Origin: Diabrotica undecimpunctata
Taxonomy: Eukaryota > Arthropoda > Insecta > Coleoptera > Chrysomelidae
Reading direction: 5' to 3'
Length of the DNA: 64,000 nucleotides
Assembly (NCBI RefSeq): GCF_040954645.1
Contig: NC_092806.1
Span: 74,712,141 to 74,776,140 of the forward strand
Of the stretch, positions 1 to 11,292 are shown in pieces; positions within the stretch are counted from its first letter, which is position 1; each line of letters starts with the position of its first letter. Position numbers and translations under genes: made by a program. The notes beneath the pieces are model-generated. The model ran no database searches and was not told where the DNA came from. It worked only from the letters and a program-made list of their open reading frames with translations.

Positions 1-2111
1 ACTTCTGGACTACATGCACTAATGTCTTGCCAAGAAGGTCTTTCACTTCGACGCATCCAATCCAATACTCTTTTTATACATGGATCATCTGCTTGAGCGT
101 CTTGTAGCTGTTGAGGCTGCCATTGATCATTAATGACGGTGGTTCGTCTCACGGGGCAAAGTCGTTCTTCTAATTTAAGACAGTGATTACAATTTGCACT
201 GCACGGCCGTCTCGAAAGGGCATCAGCATTTGAATGAACTCTGCCAGCCCTGTGTTCGATCTCGTAATCATATTCTTGTAATCGTTCTAACCATCTTGCC
301 ATCTGGCCCTCTGGATTACGAAATTGTAGGAGCCATTTTAGAGCAGCGTGATCCGTGCGAAGAAGAAACTTTCTGCCATACAAGTATTTATGGAAATGCT
401 CACAAGCCTTCACTACGCCTAGCAATTCTCTTCTGGTAACGCAATAGTTTCTTTCTGGTTTTGACAAGACTTTGCTAAAGTAAGCGATGACTTTTTTTTG
501 CCCATCTTGGATTTGGGAAAGAACAGCTCCTATTGCACTGTTGCTTGCATCGGTGTCCAACACAAATTTTCCTGCCTGTCTAGGGTAGCTTAAAATCGGT
601 GCGCTAATCAGAGCCATTTGTAAGTGTTCAAAAGCTCTTTGACACTCTTCGCTCCATGTATATTCTTTGCCTTCTTCTGTCAACTTTGTTAATGGCTTGG
701 AGATATTGGCAAATCCTTTGACAAAACGGCGGTAATATGTACATAGGCCAAGAAAACTTCTAATTTCGTGTTTATCTCTTGGTACTGGCCAATCCTTAAT
801 TGCTGCAAGTTTTTCAGGATCAGCTGTTACACCATTACTTGCTACAATATGTCCCAAGTACTTCACTTCTCGTCGAAACAAGTGACATTTCTTTGGACTC
901 AACTTCAGATTCGCTGCCCGCAATCGTTGAAAGACTTCTGTTAGATTATTGGCATGTTCATCGAAGGATCTTCCAACTACAATTACATCATCCAAATAAA
1001 CCAGGCATGTTTTCCATGTTAGACCTCTTAAAACTGCCTCCATTAATCTTTCAAATGTGGCCGGGGCATTACATAAACCAAAGGGCATAACTGTGAACTG
1101 CCAAAGCCCTGATCCTATCGAGAATGCGGTTTTTTCACGATCAGCTGGCTCCATGTCTACTTGCCAATATCCACTTTTCAGATCGAGTGTGGAGAACCAA
1201 CGAGAACCAGAAAGTGTATCCAAAGTATCGTCTATTCTGGGCAAAGGATAACTATCTTTTTTAGTTACTGCATTGAGCTGTCGGTAGTCAATACAAAAAC
1301 GTGTTGAACCATCTTTCTTCTTTACTAGGACTACTGGTGATGTCCATGGACTGTTTGATGGTTCAATTACCCCTTGTTTGTTCATATCTTTGATGATGTC
1401 TTCGGCTTCATCTCTTTTCGAAAATGGAAGTCGTCTCGGTTGTTGTCTGATTGGCTGAGCGTCCCCGGTATTAATTTTATGCTTTACTATGCTTGTTTTG
1501 CCATTATCCTTCTTATCCATGGCAAAAACATCTTGAAATTCTATCAGCATAGACTTCACCTTTTTAGTTCGTTTACCATCAAGATCTTGGCACGTTTTAA
1601 TCATCGTCTCAACAAGCTCCTTTGGATACTTAGATTTCGACGGTTTCTCATTAGTATTCATGGAACAAATCGAAGCCACGGGAACACACTGTCCGATCAA
1701 AGTTCTTTTACTTAACTTAATAGCAGTTCCCTTTAAATTCATAACTCTTACAGGAACGACATCTCGAATTCTCACCAAAGCTTTTGCCGTTAGGAACTCG
1801 GCATTATTCACATCTTCGACCATCCTTAAACTTCCCTCTCGGCAGTAACCATCAGGTCTGGTCATCAAAATTTTCTCACTATTACCGGGTATTGTTACGT
1901 CACAAGTAGTTATTAAGCTGATAACATCTTCTTTGTCTTCATGAAACGGCAACTCTTCTCCACTGATCTCGAGAACTCCATCTTTGACATTCAATACAGC
2001 CCCAACTTTCCTTAGTAAATCCATCCCCAATATGAACTCATCGGAGATCTCTGCAATTAATACTGTATGTTTCACTGTGGTCTGGCCAATGGATACTGAC
2101 ATATTAGCCTC
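1..2111 (-). pseudogene. Ty3/Gypsy pol, copy 1: protease tail, RT, RNase H (left part outside window)
   Basis: Read on the minus strand, this continues the gag-protease frame but is shifted relative to it by the palindrome at 2112-2144. Visible parts, in coding order: the protease flap motif ILGMDLL near 2015-2035; the RT start [20 protein letters not shown] near 1315-1375; the catalytic YLDD box at about 986-997; the RT thumb with the YLGH motif near 840-865; and the RNase H motif LDTDASNSAIGAVLSQ near 510-560. These are the standard order and motifs of Ty3/Gypsy (Metaviridae) Pol. The frame is largely open, so this copy is younger than the one at 54605-58669. Integrase and LTRs would lie left of position 1, and no LTR is visible here. 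It is a retrotransposon remnant, not a host gene. Confidence 0.9.
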
Positions 2112-2144
2112 GCCATATGTATTAATTATATTAATACATATGGC
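2112..2144. repeat. Perfect 15-nt inverted repeat with 3-nt loop inside the protease gene
   Basis: The arms 2112-2126 (GCCATATGTATTAAT) and 2130-2144 are exact reverse complements around TAT. It introduces an in-frame TAA and shifts the frame. The outermost GCCATAT/ATATGGC bases could be the ancestral sequence, with 23 bp added between them. The extra length is not a multiple of three. Confidence 0.9.
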
Positions 2145-3631
2145 AATAATTTAAGATGGCCTCGTACTACTTCTGGCCGTGCAATAGTTCTCGTTGCACC
2201 TGTATCTACCAAAAACGATCTACATTTATTATTGATACGACCCTCTATGTACAAGCTATGAATTCCGCCTGAAGACGTAATGTTTACAGTTACTATGGGG
2301 GCTGTATTTCTCGAGGTCGGCAGTTGCCCCTTGTTGTCGACCCGTTCTAGTTTTCCGACTGTTGTATCATTTTCTTGTAATTTACGGCGAATGTGACCTA
2401 CGTCGTTACCATTCCAACATCTGGGTTCACGTCTCTTCGGCATCATGTTACGAACTACTTTTCGTACGATTTCCTCCAGATGTTTCTCGTTTTGTTCGTC
2501 GCTCTCTTCAGAGGTTCGTACTCGACAGCTCCGTGAAGCTTGACTTGCTGTTTCATGTTCCAAGGCAATAGCGAGCGCTTCATCTAAAACTTTCGGTCTT
2601 GCTAGTCGTAAAGCTTTCTGTAGTTCACTGTCTCTTAACCCATTGACGAAGGCATCTACAGCAATTTCTTCCAAAATGTTGTCTGGTGCCTTTGGATAGG
2701 CCAACAGCGCTATACGAGCAATATCTGCTTTAAATTCCTGCAAACTCTCACTTGCTCGTTGGATTCTACTTCTTATTTGTACTTTGTAGACTTGTTGTAG
2801 ATGGGCATCTCCGTAACGTTTGTCTAGTCGGGTAACCAAGGTCTGGTAACATTTTTCTTGACCCTTAGGAATCGATCTTAGGATATCTGCAGCATCATCT
2901 CGTAAAGCAGCAGTCAAGGAAACAGCTTTTTCTTGTTCTGTCCAATGATTGGCTGTCGCAATAGCTTCAAATTGTCTAAGGTATATGGACCAAGAAGACT
3001 TTCCATCAAATGGTGGCAATTTGAATCTCATATTATGTGTCGTTTCGTCTCTAGGTGATTCTTCTTTCACTACCGGATCTAAGGCTATTGTATTAACTGG
3101 TGGTAGCACTTTTGTATTAGTTATCATGCTCTCTAACTGTTTGATCTTCTCTTCTACGTTGTTTACATTTTTCTGTATGTTATCGAATGTTCTTGAGACT
3201 TCTTCAAATTTCTCATTGTTTTGATTACATACTTCTTTAATTATTTGAGAAGTCTCGTCGAATCTTCTAGACACATTTTCAAATTTCTCGTCATTTTGTC
3301 TAGCTATTTCTTTAATAATTTGAGACGTTTCATTGAATCTTTCATCATTCTTTCGAGAAGATTCTTCAATTTTTTGCGAAGTTACTTCAATCATTTGAGA
3401 CGTTTCATCGAATCTTTTGGAAACAGTCTCGAATTTATCATCAGTTTTTTTAGTTTCTTCAATTTTTTTAGAAGTTTCTTCTATCTTCATTAAAACTGCT
3501 TCTTCCGCTGACTGAAACTGGAATGTCTCTGGTTCATCTCCATTCTTGTTAAGAACATTCTTCAGTCGTTCTTGGAGGATCTTTTTGGACCCGCTGCAAT
3601 CTTCATCGCGTTCTTCTAGTTGCTCTCGCAA
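2126..3631 (-). CDS. Ty3/Gypsy gag-protease ORF, copy 1 (501 codons, broken in protease)
   Basis: A 501-codon ORF encoding the capsid polyprotein and the start of the protease. Residues 1-25 resemble a SAP-like helix pair (LREQLEERDEDCSGSKK). Residues about 45-170 are coiled coil with internal repeats of the type FDETSQIIKE. Residues about 205-370 match the retrotransposon gag fold (FKLPPFDGKSSW, then LQEFKADIARIA). The CCHC zinc knuckle near residue 405 is damaged: CWNGNDVGH lacks the second Cys and the last Cys is gone. The retropepsin catalytic motif FLVDTGATRTIA is present near residue 480. The ORF stops at a TAA inside a palindromic insertion. The ATG at 3631 is probably not original, because the in-frame sequence stays open to about 3646 and copy 2 has an ATG about nine codons further upstream (58669). 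Confidence 0.88.
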   Translation of the reverse strand: MREQLEERDEDCSGSKKILQERLKNVLNKNGDEPETFQFQSAEEAVLMKIEETSKKIEETKKTDDKFETVSKRFDETSQMIEVTSQKIEESSRKNDERFNETSQIIKEIARQNDEKFENVSRRFDETSQIIKEVCNQNNEKFEEVSRTFDNIQKNVNNVEEKIKQLESMITNTKVLPPVNTIALDPVVKEESPRDETTHNMRFKLPPFDGKSSWSIYLRQFEAIATANHWTEQEKAVSLTAALRDDAADILRSIPKGQEKCYQTLVTRLDKRYGDAHLQQVYKVQIRSRIQRASESLQEFKADIARIALLAYPKAPDNILEEIAVDAFVNGLRDSELQKALRLARPKVLDEALAIALEHETASQASRSCRVRTSEESDEQNEKHLEEIVRKVVRNMMPKRREPRCWNGNDVGHIRRKLQENDTTVGKLERVDNKGQLPTSRNTAPIVTVNITSSGGIHSLYIEGRINNKCRSFLVDTGATRTIARPEVVRGHLKLLPYVLI

Positions 3632-3691
3632 CTGTTTTACTGAGAATTAGTCGCTCTCTCTTTCAAAGAGCCTGTAGTCAAAGATGAATTG

Positions 3692-5347
3692 TTATGCATC
3701 GTCTCCGACCTTGCACTCTGAACATTGGTGATCTACAGTCTTCTTGATAGCGTACGTAAACGACTTAACGAAACCATGGCCGGTGAGGAATTGTGTAAAA
3801 TAGTAATTCAACTTTCTATACCTATATGCAAACCAGACCACCACATCTTGGATGAGCCGTTTGGTTCATTGAGCCTTTTAAATTTGTGTCTCTTATTGGT
3901 TTTGCCATTTTTGGCACATCTATATTCCTACCTCAGACTTTGTCTGGGGTAAGTGGCCGTGATCATTTGCATAATATTTTTTTCCAGGCCAGGAGGTAAA
4001 TGGGGAACGTACCTGATATGACCTAAAGGGCAATTGTCGAGGTGGTCCGGTACACACTTGTTAGTCTCAAGAGGTGTTTTCTTTGCGATGTTACTAATAT
4101 ATTTTTATACTTTGCTAATCTCAAGACTTCGTACCATATGGGGGCACCATACAGAAGAGCAGGATGCACTTTCTGAAGATACATTCTTCTTTTATGATTG
4201 CTAGGCTAGCTGATGTTTGGCATGTGCTTTAGTAATGCAGTTGTCCTTCCTTCTGCTCTCTGGACTACTTTACTTTGGTGTTTGGTGTATCTTAGACCTC
4301 TATCCAGGTGTAAGCCTAAGTATTTAACATAATTTGACGGCTCTACTACCTATCATGAAAGTTAGATTGAGTCGTTTTTTTTTAACTTTTCAAAATAACA
4401 ATTTCTCTTTTATGTGTAGCCAATTCAAATTCTTATTTTTGCATCCAATATTTTCCTACAGCTTTTATTTACCGAGTCTTCTAAGTCCCTTTAGTCTGAA
4501 TTATCAGGGCGGATCATCTGCGTACGCAATAGCTTTAACTTTACTTCCGTAGGCAATTTCCAAAACCCTGTTATACAAAACATTCCATAATATTGGTTCC
4601 AGGTACAGATCCTTGCGGTACTCCTGCAGTATTTTGCAGCTCTTTTGGCTTCGCCACCTGAACATACCTTTCAGGATTTTCAGGACATGGATCTTCTATA
4701 TCAGTACTCTCTATCAGAAATACTTCTGTTTCTTTGCAGTCCCTCTTCTAGGCGATTCTTTATCAGATATTCATAAAATTTCCTTGGGCAATTCAACAAG
4801 CCGATTGACAGATTGACAGACAATTTATGTTAATCTGGCCTGTTTAATCTGGTTCGAAAAATGTTTGCTTCTGGAGAAGACTGTTGAAAATCCTCCTGAT
4901 CATCTCAGGATTTTTCTCTATAATAAACTTAATCGCCTCTGGAGACTCCCCGTCGGGACCAGATGCTTGACTTGCCTTTATATTACTTGCTGCTATTGCT
5001 ATTTCTTCTGAAGAGAAGTCGTCGGGTCGAACACTAACGTTAACTTGGGCGAATGTTTGACAAGGCTTTGTGGGAAATAGTATGTTTGCTAGTTTCTTCA
5101 TTTTATGCTTGCTTCTGGAGAAGACTGTTGAAAGTCCTGCTATCATCTCAATATTTTTTTCTATGATGATCTTAATCGCCTCTGGAGACTCCCCATCGGG
5201 ACCAGCTACTTTACCTACTTTTATATTACTTGCTGCTATTGCTATTTCTTCCGCAGGGAAGTCGTCGGTCAAACACTAAAGTTCACTTGAGCGAATGTTT
5301 GACAAGGTTTTGTGGGAAATAGTATGTTTGCTATTTCCTTTCTTTTA
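3692..5347 (-). pseudogene. R1-clade LINE RT remnant
   Basis: Translating the minus strand gives scattered but ordered R1-type RT landmarks: the pre-RT motif GPDGESPEAIK twice near 4930-4960 and 5185-5215; AGVPQGSVPG near 4600-4630; KAIAYADD near 4510-4535, where the catalytic YADD is followed at once by stops; a thumb/C-terminal stretch with RTTALLKHMPN near 4215-4250 and PALLYGAPIWYE near 4130-4165; and a terminal zinc-finger-like CSECKVGDDA followed by TAA at 3692-3694. There are many stops and frameshifts. The order RT then C-terminal finger fits R1/TRAS-like elements. It abuts the truncated 5' side of the Gypsy gag at about 3650. Confidence 0.72.
4867..5347. repeat. Tandem duplication of about 244 bp within the R1-like remnant
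   Basis: GCTTCTGGAGAAGACTGTTG begins at 4867 and again at 5111, and the two units stay alignable to about 5104 and 5347. The minus-strand ORF at 4844-5272 therefore contains EEIAIAASNIK plus GPDGESPEAIK twice. No functional RT has this arrangement. The units differ by scattered substitutions, so the duplication is not recent. Confidence 0.88.
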
Positions 5348-5349
5348 TG

Positions 5350-6850
5350 TGTACAAAGTTTTAACAGCAATATGTGGCATTGTTAAGACGTATGGGTTAT
5401 GAAGAAGTAGAAGCAAAGAATTATCAGAATTATATCAGGAGTTAAAAATAAGTAAAGGATTTAAAATTTAAAGAATAAGATATTTATAAAATATATAGAA
5501 AATAAAAAAGAAAAATGTCAAAATATTGCCGTAAATTAATAGACGTAACGAGTCATTCATTGACCGCAACTCTGCTTAATGGGAATTGTCACCTGTCATT
5601 TGAGAGACGATGTACATTCATTGAACTATATTTACATGTTAGTAGTGTAAAGGAACTGATATAATACATATACTCTAAAAGGACTGCTTGAATAGTCATT
5701 TAGAGGGATATGGAAACGAGGACTAGTAGTCATTAAATCAAATGAGACAAAACGTTGTCTATTAAAAAGTCGCCCACCAAGATAAGTTACTTGGATCTAG
5801 AATCTTGGATCTTAAATCTTAATAGGGTAAAGAAAGCATGTACTTCAAATGCATATAAGGCTATCTAAATATATAATGGTAATTCTTTAATATGAATTAT
5901 ACCTATAGTGAAAAAACTTTTGAGTCATCATAAAGTCTGATCGGTTATAGAAAAATTCAAACCATATTTAAGATTACTAACCATAAGGGAAACTTTATTC
6001 TTGGTGTATTTCCACAAGCTTAGGGAAAAGCGAGAATACTGTTTATATCACAATCTGTAAAAACCGACTATATCCTGGCAAAATCATACAAATTAACAAG
6101 TATGCCTTATTAATGTTAAAAACAGTAGAAAAAATTTGAATGACAATATCAAGAATAAAACTTCTGAGGAAATCCTTTGTCTTTACTACGGATTATTTGT
6201 TAAGCAATAAGGTCCATAGAAGCTGCCCTGCATAATCGAGTTTCAAGTATCAAAAGGAGTTTACACCATTAAGAAGCACCACAGTTGCTACCAACAAGTC
6301 CTCACAGACAGTTCGTCTAAGGACTAGCAACCCTCCAGTGGAGTCTTACTTTTGCCATATAATCTATTCCTGTTGTAACTTAAATATTATAGTTTATAAT
6401 TTTTATAAAATGTAACTCAAAGTCAATCTAACAACATTCAAAGTCAATATAAAGGGTTCTTACCCATATATTTAGTGGCTTCAAACATGTACGTACATCC
6501 AGATAGCACTGATGATGGAATAATAATTCCGAAAACGTTCTGTAATATAGCCCAAAAGGGTTTTTATTATTATATGTTTTATAAAGGAATTTTTTAAATA
6601 AAATTTTACATAAGGTGAAGTCGAAGGACCAGAAATACTAAAGGTAGAATTCTGTGTGCTATAAAATTGGCAAAGAAAAGATTACAATATTGGTTAAGCT
6701 TTTCAATCACGTGTACAAATCCCAGAGGACTAGTTGAGGTTTGAATTCAAAACTTTCCAAAATAAAAACAACGTTTGAAACACTGTAGCGACTATAGACG
6801 TATAAGTCTTATGAGTTAGACTTTGACGATAATACGATACAATACGATAT
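5350..6850. other. AT-rich stretch without recognisable gene
   Basis: No ORF or protein similarity could be supported on either strand. The only structure noticed is the hairpin motif at 6509-6540. The segment is probably decayed repeat DNA. Confidence 0.6.
6509..6540 (+). ncRNA. Hammerhead-like hairpin motif (CTGATGA - stem - GAAAACG)
   Basis: CTGATGAT is followed by a 4-bp stem GGAA/TTCC around TAATAA, then GAAAACGTTC. The CUGAUGA and GAAA boxes on either side of a hairpin resemble the hammerhead ribozyme core. An extra nucleotide between CTGATGA and the stem departs from the canonical core. Similar motifs occur at 48868-48901, 49561-49590 (minus) and 62122-62155. Catalytic activity is not shown by the sequence. 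Confidence 0.35.
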
Positions 6851-6879
6851 TGTACCATCCACAGTAGAATAAGGAATTA

Positions 6880-7610
6880 GTATGAAGAAGATTCTTTGGC
6901 ATTTTTATCGGTTATAAAAAGGTACTTGATACCGTATATCATAACAAGTTAATTTAAATATTAAGATATAAGGATACAAAAATTATATTGGCGTCAAACA
7001 GTGACCATTCGTATTAATGGGAAGTCGACAGAAGAGTGAGGGATTCTAAATTGAGTTAGGCAGGGTTATGTGCTGTCGTGCCGTGCTTTCTTCAACTTAG
7101 AATATGGTGTAACAATTAATGGAAAATTGATAAATACGATCAGAGACCATGACACAATTATATTGAATAATGATAAATAGATTGCAATGTCTCATTATCA
7201 TGGTGCGATGAAATTTGGGACTTAAAATTAATTGTTCTAAAATAAAATACATGATATTTAGTCTCTTACGTTTTCAAAATACATAATTATAGATGGACAA
7301 CTAATACAATTTTAAATATCTAGTTTCCGAACAATTAGACCCAGATCAAGAAATAAAATGTAGAATTGAGACGGCTCTTGCAAATTTGTTAAAAATGAGG
7401 TCACTCTTAGAGATAAGTGTTAAGAGACTTTTAAAATGTGGTTGTATAGACGAACACTAAAAATACCGTGGACGGCTAAGCAGACAAATGAAGTAGTTAT
7501 TAATAGAGCAGAAGCTACTCGTCAGCTATAGTATAATAGTATAAAAGTCTTCGATTCATTATGATGGGTGAAATCGAATGACGCAAGGGAAGTCTAACAA
7601 CTGTTAAAAA
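6880..7610 (+). pseudogene. Highly decayed LINE RT, LINE A-like family
   Basis: Plus-strand fragments align in order with the better preserved LINE A RT at 12460-13707: FIGYKKVLDTVYHNKL near 6895-6955, WRQTVTIRINGKSTEE near 6990-7035, LDPDQEIKCRIETALANLL near 7330-7395, and a C-terminal CIDEH region near 7440-7520. The YADD box has been lost to mutation. Frameshifts and stops separate every block. It has no coding capacity, and only relics of the palm and thumb survive. Confidence 0.6.
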
Positions 7611-7639
7611 TAGCTTAAGACAGAGAGTGTCTTGCTGTG

Positions 7640-9250
7640 TTAATCGCCAACGTCAAGGAACTTGATAAGGCATATCAAAAAGAAGGAAATATTACCCGAC
7701 AAAAAAAACCAAAGACAACAGAAAAACCAGAGAAAAAGAAAAAGTAGAACGGGGAAAGACGCACTAGCCAACAAAAAGATGAACGAAATACTCCGAAAAT
7801 TAAAATTGAAACGGAGAACAATGATGCTAGATAGACAGTTCATCACAAGAAGAAATCCAAAAAATGGTCAAAGACGAAGAGAAAGGCCGAGAAGAACCAA
7901 AAAAGAATAGAGCAGCTGAAAAGCAGACCCTAATCGTACAAAACAGAAAGAAACAAAAATCTATACCTAGAGGTATGTTAAAAAAATCAAGGGCAAATAA
8001 ATACAAAAACGCAGGAAAAGAGATGGAAAAAGAGAACAAGGTAGAACCAACCAAGAAAACAATGCCAAAACCACAATCAATAATCCTGAAGTCAATTGGC
8101 AAAAGCCAAGAAATCCTACAAAAAGCGGCACAGAACTGAATAGGATAATTAAATAAATTTTACAAATTCGAGAAATCAGAAATCATACAATCGAACCTGC
8201 GAAAACGATTCAGATATTCGAAAAAGTTAATGAAATCAGCACAATCGAATGGATTGCACATCCAATTGAAGAAGAAAACAAGGCTAGCAATTAAAGAGTT
8301 ACACGAAACTACAGAAAGCATCAAAATAAAAAAAGAACTAAGACATAAAGGAATTGAGGTAATAAAAGTTTAAAATATTATCTTCAAAAAAGAAAACAAG
8401 AAAACCCTATTACGGTTTCTGATTACCGTAAGAGAAGAGGATAAAACCAGATTAAGAAGCTTGATAAATCTCTGCTTCATAAAAATACAAATAGTATATG
8501 TAATCAAAAGGGACAGAGAACTCATGCAGTATTAAAACTGTCAAGTATATTACCATGTATTTAAGATTTGCTACTGTGGGACAAAATGTGTTAAGTGTGG
8601 TGAACAACATCTTAGCAGTGAATTAGATGAAAAAAGACAAAAATTCCTACTCAAAAGGCAAAAACTGTGGAGAATACATCTAACTACAGACGTTGCTTAA
8701 AGGCACCTAAAAAAAGAACACACATCCCACAGGTACCAATAATAAGCCAAATAACATAATTCACACCAGCTCCTAAAACTACACACACATGCACAAGTAA
8801 CGATGAACTTAACAGAAGAACCGAGTAATGAAACAGCAAAACCAATGGCAAGACTAAATCGAAAAATGAAAAATTTCACTCTGGATTAGTTTGCCAACAG
8901 GCTCTTATTAGACATCAAAGCACTACAGGAAACAAACCTGACAGAAAAAAAACAAGAACACAATTTACAGGCTATGATGTCTAAAAAACGACTACAGAGC
9001 CAACTTATGAGGTAGGTACACTGCACCTGGTGAAGAAAGTAATCAAACGCCTAGTAATTCCTACATCAGGTGGATTGATCACCATTGGATAACATTATGG
9101 TGTAAATTGCATCAGCATACGTTAGACCACAAGATCCGATATTTAATAAAAAGTATCATACTACAAACAGAGGAGCTCGCAATCATCATATGAGGCCTAA
9201 ACCCAATTGTTTTGATAGGACGACAAATCGTAACTGGAGACTATTATCTG
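7640..9250 (+). pseudogene. Jockey-type LINE: ORF1 (gag-like) and start of ORF2 endonuclease, decayed
   Basis: The first part (7662-8139, two overlapping frames) is extremely Lys/Glu-rich, as in ORF1 N-terminal regions. Near 8555-8610 the sequence reads CYCGTKCVKCGEQH with indels, matching the CCHC knuckle (CVKCGEDH type) of Jockey ORF1 proteins. Near 8905-8955 ALQETNLTEKKQ matches the catalytic QET motif at the start of APE-type endonucleases, which begins ORF2. Further weak endonuclease-like text runs to about 9250. The reading frame is broken many times. The RT fragment at 15490-16250 has the same orientation and could belong to the same or a related element, but this is unproven. Confidence 0.6.
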
Positions 9251-9545
9251 AGTATCTAGTATTATGCTATTAGCATATTAATATGCCTTAAATGTTTCCC
9301 GCAGCAGAAACATCCCATCAAAGTACCGAAGTCACATATCAATAGATGTGGGCTCGATGACCAGACCCCTCGGGTACCCAGCTGGTGAGGAGAATAAAAT
9401 TTATTTTTCCAATTCGACAGCTGCGAGACCTAACACACACAGTCCGGACAGCCAGATATCGATCTAGATAAGATGACTAGCTGTCAGATACACACATAGG
9501 GAAAAAGTCTTTTTTTTTCTACTTCTTTTTATGTAGATGTGACTC
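9251..9545. other. Short interval without recognisable feature
   Basis: No ORF could be supported. It may be the remainder of the Jockey-type endonuclease region, but the sequence is too decayed to tell. Confidence 0.5.
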
Positions 9546-9548
9546 TGT

Positions 9549-10496
9549 CTATTTTTCATTTCCAGCAAGTTGTTGTTCCATCGTTTTCGTGTCCTTTCGT
9601 TGTCTTCCTACTGATCGTCTTTCTATTGGGAAACCGTTTCTTGTCGTCTTTATTACTCTATTTGTTGTCCTTCGGCTTATATAATCGTTCCATTCTACGA
9701 TTCTATTTTTTACCCAGTTCTTGATGTTCTCCACCTTGCATCTACGTCGTATATCTGTACTTCTAGCTCTGTCCCATAGTGTCTTACCATCAATTTTTTT
9801 AAGTGTTTTCGTCTCTGCTGTTTCTAATATCCTTTTTGTCCTCTCTGTGTGAGGGCGTGTTTCTGTCGCGTATGTCATTATTGGTCTGATGGCTGTTTTG
9901 TAAATTCTGCCTTTCATTTCTTTCCCGATATTTTTATTTCCCCATAATGTTTTATTCAGGCAGCCTGCAGCTCTGTTTGCTCTATTCACTTGATCTTCCA
10001 CTTCAATTTTGAACTTTCCATAGCTAGATAATGTGAAGACTAGATATTTAAACTCTATCACTTACTCTGATCATCATCTATTATCTGAACTTCTAGATCC
10101 AATTTACATCTTAGTAAATTTGCTGTTGTAACCCTGCATTTTGTCTTTTTTGGGGAAATCAACATGTTAAATTTTTTGGCGGTTATATTAAATTGGTGCA
10201 GCATACGTTGTAAATCGTCTTCACTTTGAGAGAGTAGTATTGCGCTGTCTGCATAGCAGATTATTTTAAGTTGTTTTTCTTCCATTTGTTATCCTTTTTT
10301 AGTTCTTACTTTTTTATTATTTCATCCATAATCAGGTTGAACAATAGAGGGGAGGAAAATCCCCCTGTCCTTTTTTATTGCTAGCTTTAATACGGTCGGT
10401 TAATTCTTCTACTTTTACCTTTATTGTGTTGTTTTGAAAGATATTTTCGATTGTTTTGATTATTCCTAGAGGTATCTCTCTTGTGTACAATAAGTG
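9549..10496 (-). pseudogene. LINE D: 5'-truncated RT palm to C-terminus
   Basis: Two minus-strand ORFs (10058-10285, 75 codons; 9549-10061, 170 codons) overlap by a few bases, which indicates a small frameshift. Upstream, 10286-10490 encodes a damaged palm motif of the type QGD-PLLFNLIMDEIIKKV. The catalytic box reads ICYADSAILL, so the second Asp of YADD is Ser. The longer ORF gives a thumb motif (AIRPIMTYATET) and a Trp/Arg-rich tail (RIVEWNDYISR, then GFPIERRSVGRQRKD), like many insect RTE-related LINEs. A 3' fragment of the same family lies at 54426-54600. It starts exactly where the tail of LINE C ends. Confidence 0.75.
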
Positions 10497-11138
10497 GATA
10501 TCAATCAATCAATCAGTTTATAACGTTCTACGCCGTCTTCTGATTTCCAGTCTCGTTTTATCTTGGTCATTCTAAAGATTTTCTTCAACTCCCCTCTCCC
10601 TTAAGTCTTTATCGATTCCTTCTCTCCAACTTAATTTCGGTCTACCTTGCTTTCTTCTTTCATGCGGTATCCAGTTCAATACTTTCTTTGGTATTCTGTG
10701 TTCATTTATTCTTTGGACGTGTCCATACCATCTTAGTTGATTTATTCTGATGCCCTCTGTTATATCGTGCTTAACACTCACAATTTCTTGTATTATTTCG
10801 TTTCTAACTCCGTCTAATCTAGATTTTCCAGCCAATCTTCTCCAGAAGTCCATTTTTGTTGCTTCTAATGCTTTTAAGTTTTTTCCTTTCAGTGGCCATA
10901 CCTTACTTCCATATGTAACAATGCTTTTTATAATACTGTTATAGATTTTGTGTTTGTTTTCTTTGGAGATTGTTTTGTTCCACAGTACACTGTTTAATTG
11001 CCTAATGGCTTGTCTTCCCTGGTTATTTCTATGTTTAATTTCTTCGTCTAATTTGCCATCGTTGGTTATTTGCATGCCTAAATATTTGTATTTTTAACAG
11101 TGATTTATTTCTCGCTGTATTTCTTCCAATTCTTCCAA
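10497..11138 (-). pseudogene. LINE C, 3' half (RT thumb and C-terminal domain) with (GATT)n tail
   Basis: The 167-codon ORF at 10572-11075 encodes KYLGMQITNDG (start of the thumb), SIIKSIVTYGSKVWPL and a tail RWYGHVQRINEHRIPKK then RRKQGRPKLSWREGI, the usual order after the YADD box in LINE RTs. The frame extends upstream to 11138 except for one stop (TAA, about 11094-11096). It joins in frame to the RT N-terminal half at 13984-15480 once the insertion 11139-13974 is removed. The element ends in a short (GATT)n tail at 10499-10515, seen as CAAT repeats on the plus strand. Confidence 0.85.
11130..11138. repeat. Left copy of 9-bp TSD of LINE A insertion
   Basis: TTCTTCCAA here and again at 13975-13983 bracket LINE A. 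Keeping one copy rejoins LINE C in frame: on the minus strand GESQQNLLLEE runs into LEEIQREINHC. Confidence 0.88.
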
Positions 11139-11292
11139 GAAGGTAAGAGAAATTACAGGTAAATGTAAAAACAGAAGAATAAGTAAACTTGTTAATGACA
11201 ATGGAGAGATAATCGTGGACAAAGAGAGTATCAATGATACCTGGAAAAATTACATAAGAAATTTATTTTTTGATGAGAGAGAGAACCAGCCC
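11139..11292 (+). pseudogene. LINE A copy 1, RT N-terminal extension (upstream of LINE B insertion)
   Basis: An open frame of about 50 codons with the typical pre-RT linker of LINE polymerases: KLVNDNGEIIVDKESINDTW then NYIRNLFFDERENQP. It matches the DKNGNIL...WKEYFEELF type region in related elements. Skipping LINE B and one TSD copy, DERENQP continues in frame with PIPTETGPP at 12460. The start codon and endonuclease are missing through 5' truncation. Confidence 0.82.
11281..11292. repeat. Left copy of 12-bp TSD of LINE B insertion
   Basis: GAGAACCAGCCC occurs at 11281-11292 and at 12448-12459. One copy bridges the two halves of LINE A without changing its frame. Confidence 0.92.

Noticed and set aside
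4334..4816. Plus-strand ORFs rich in Phe/Leu/Ser (also 3221-3493, 13541-13936, 22191-22658, 61516-61815, 63374-63625)
   Set aside because: They are antisense shadows of minus- or plus-strand RT or gag frames.
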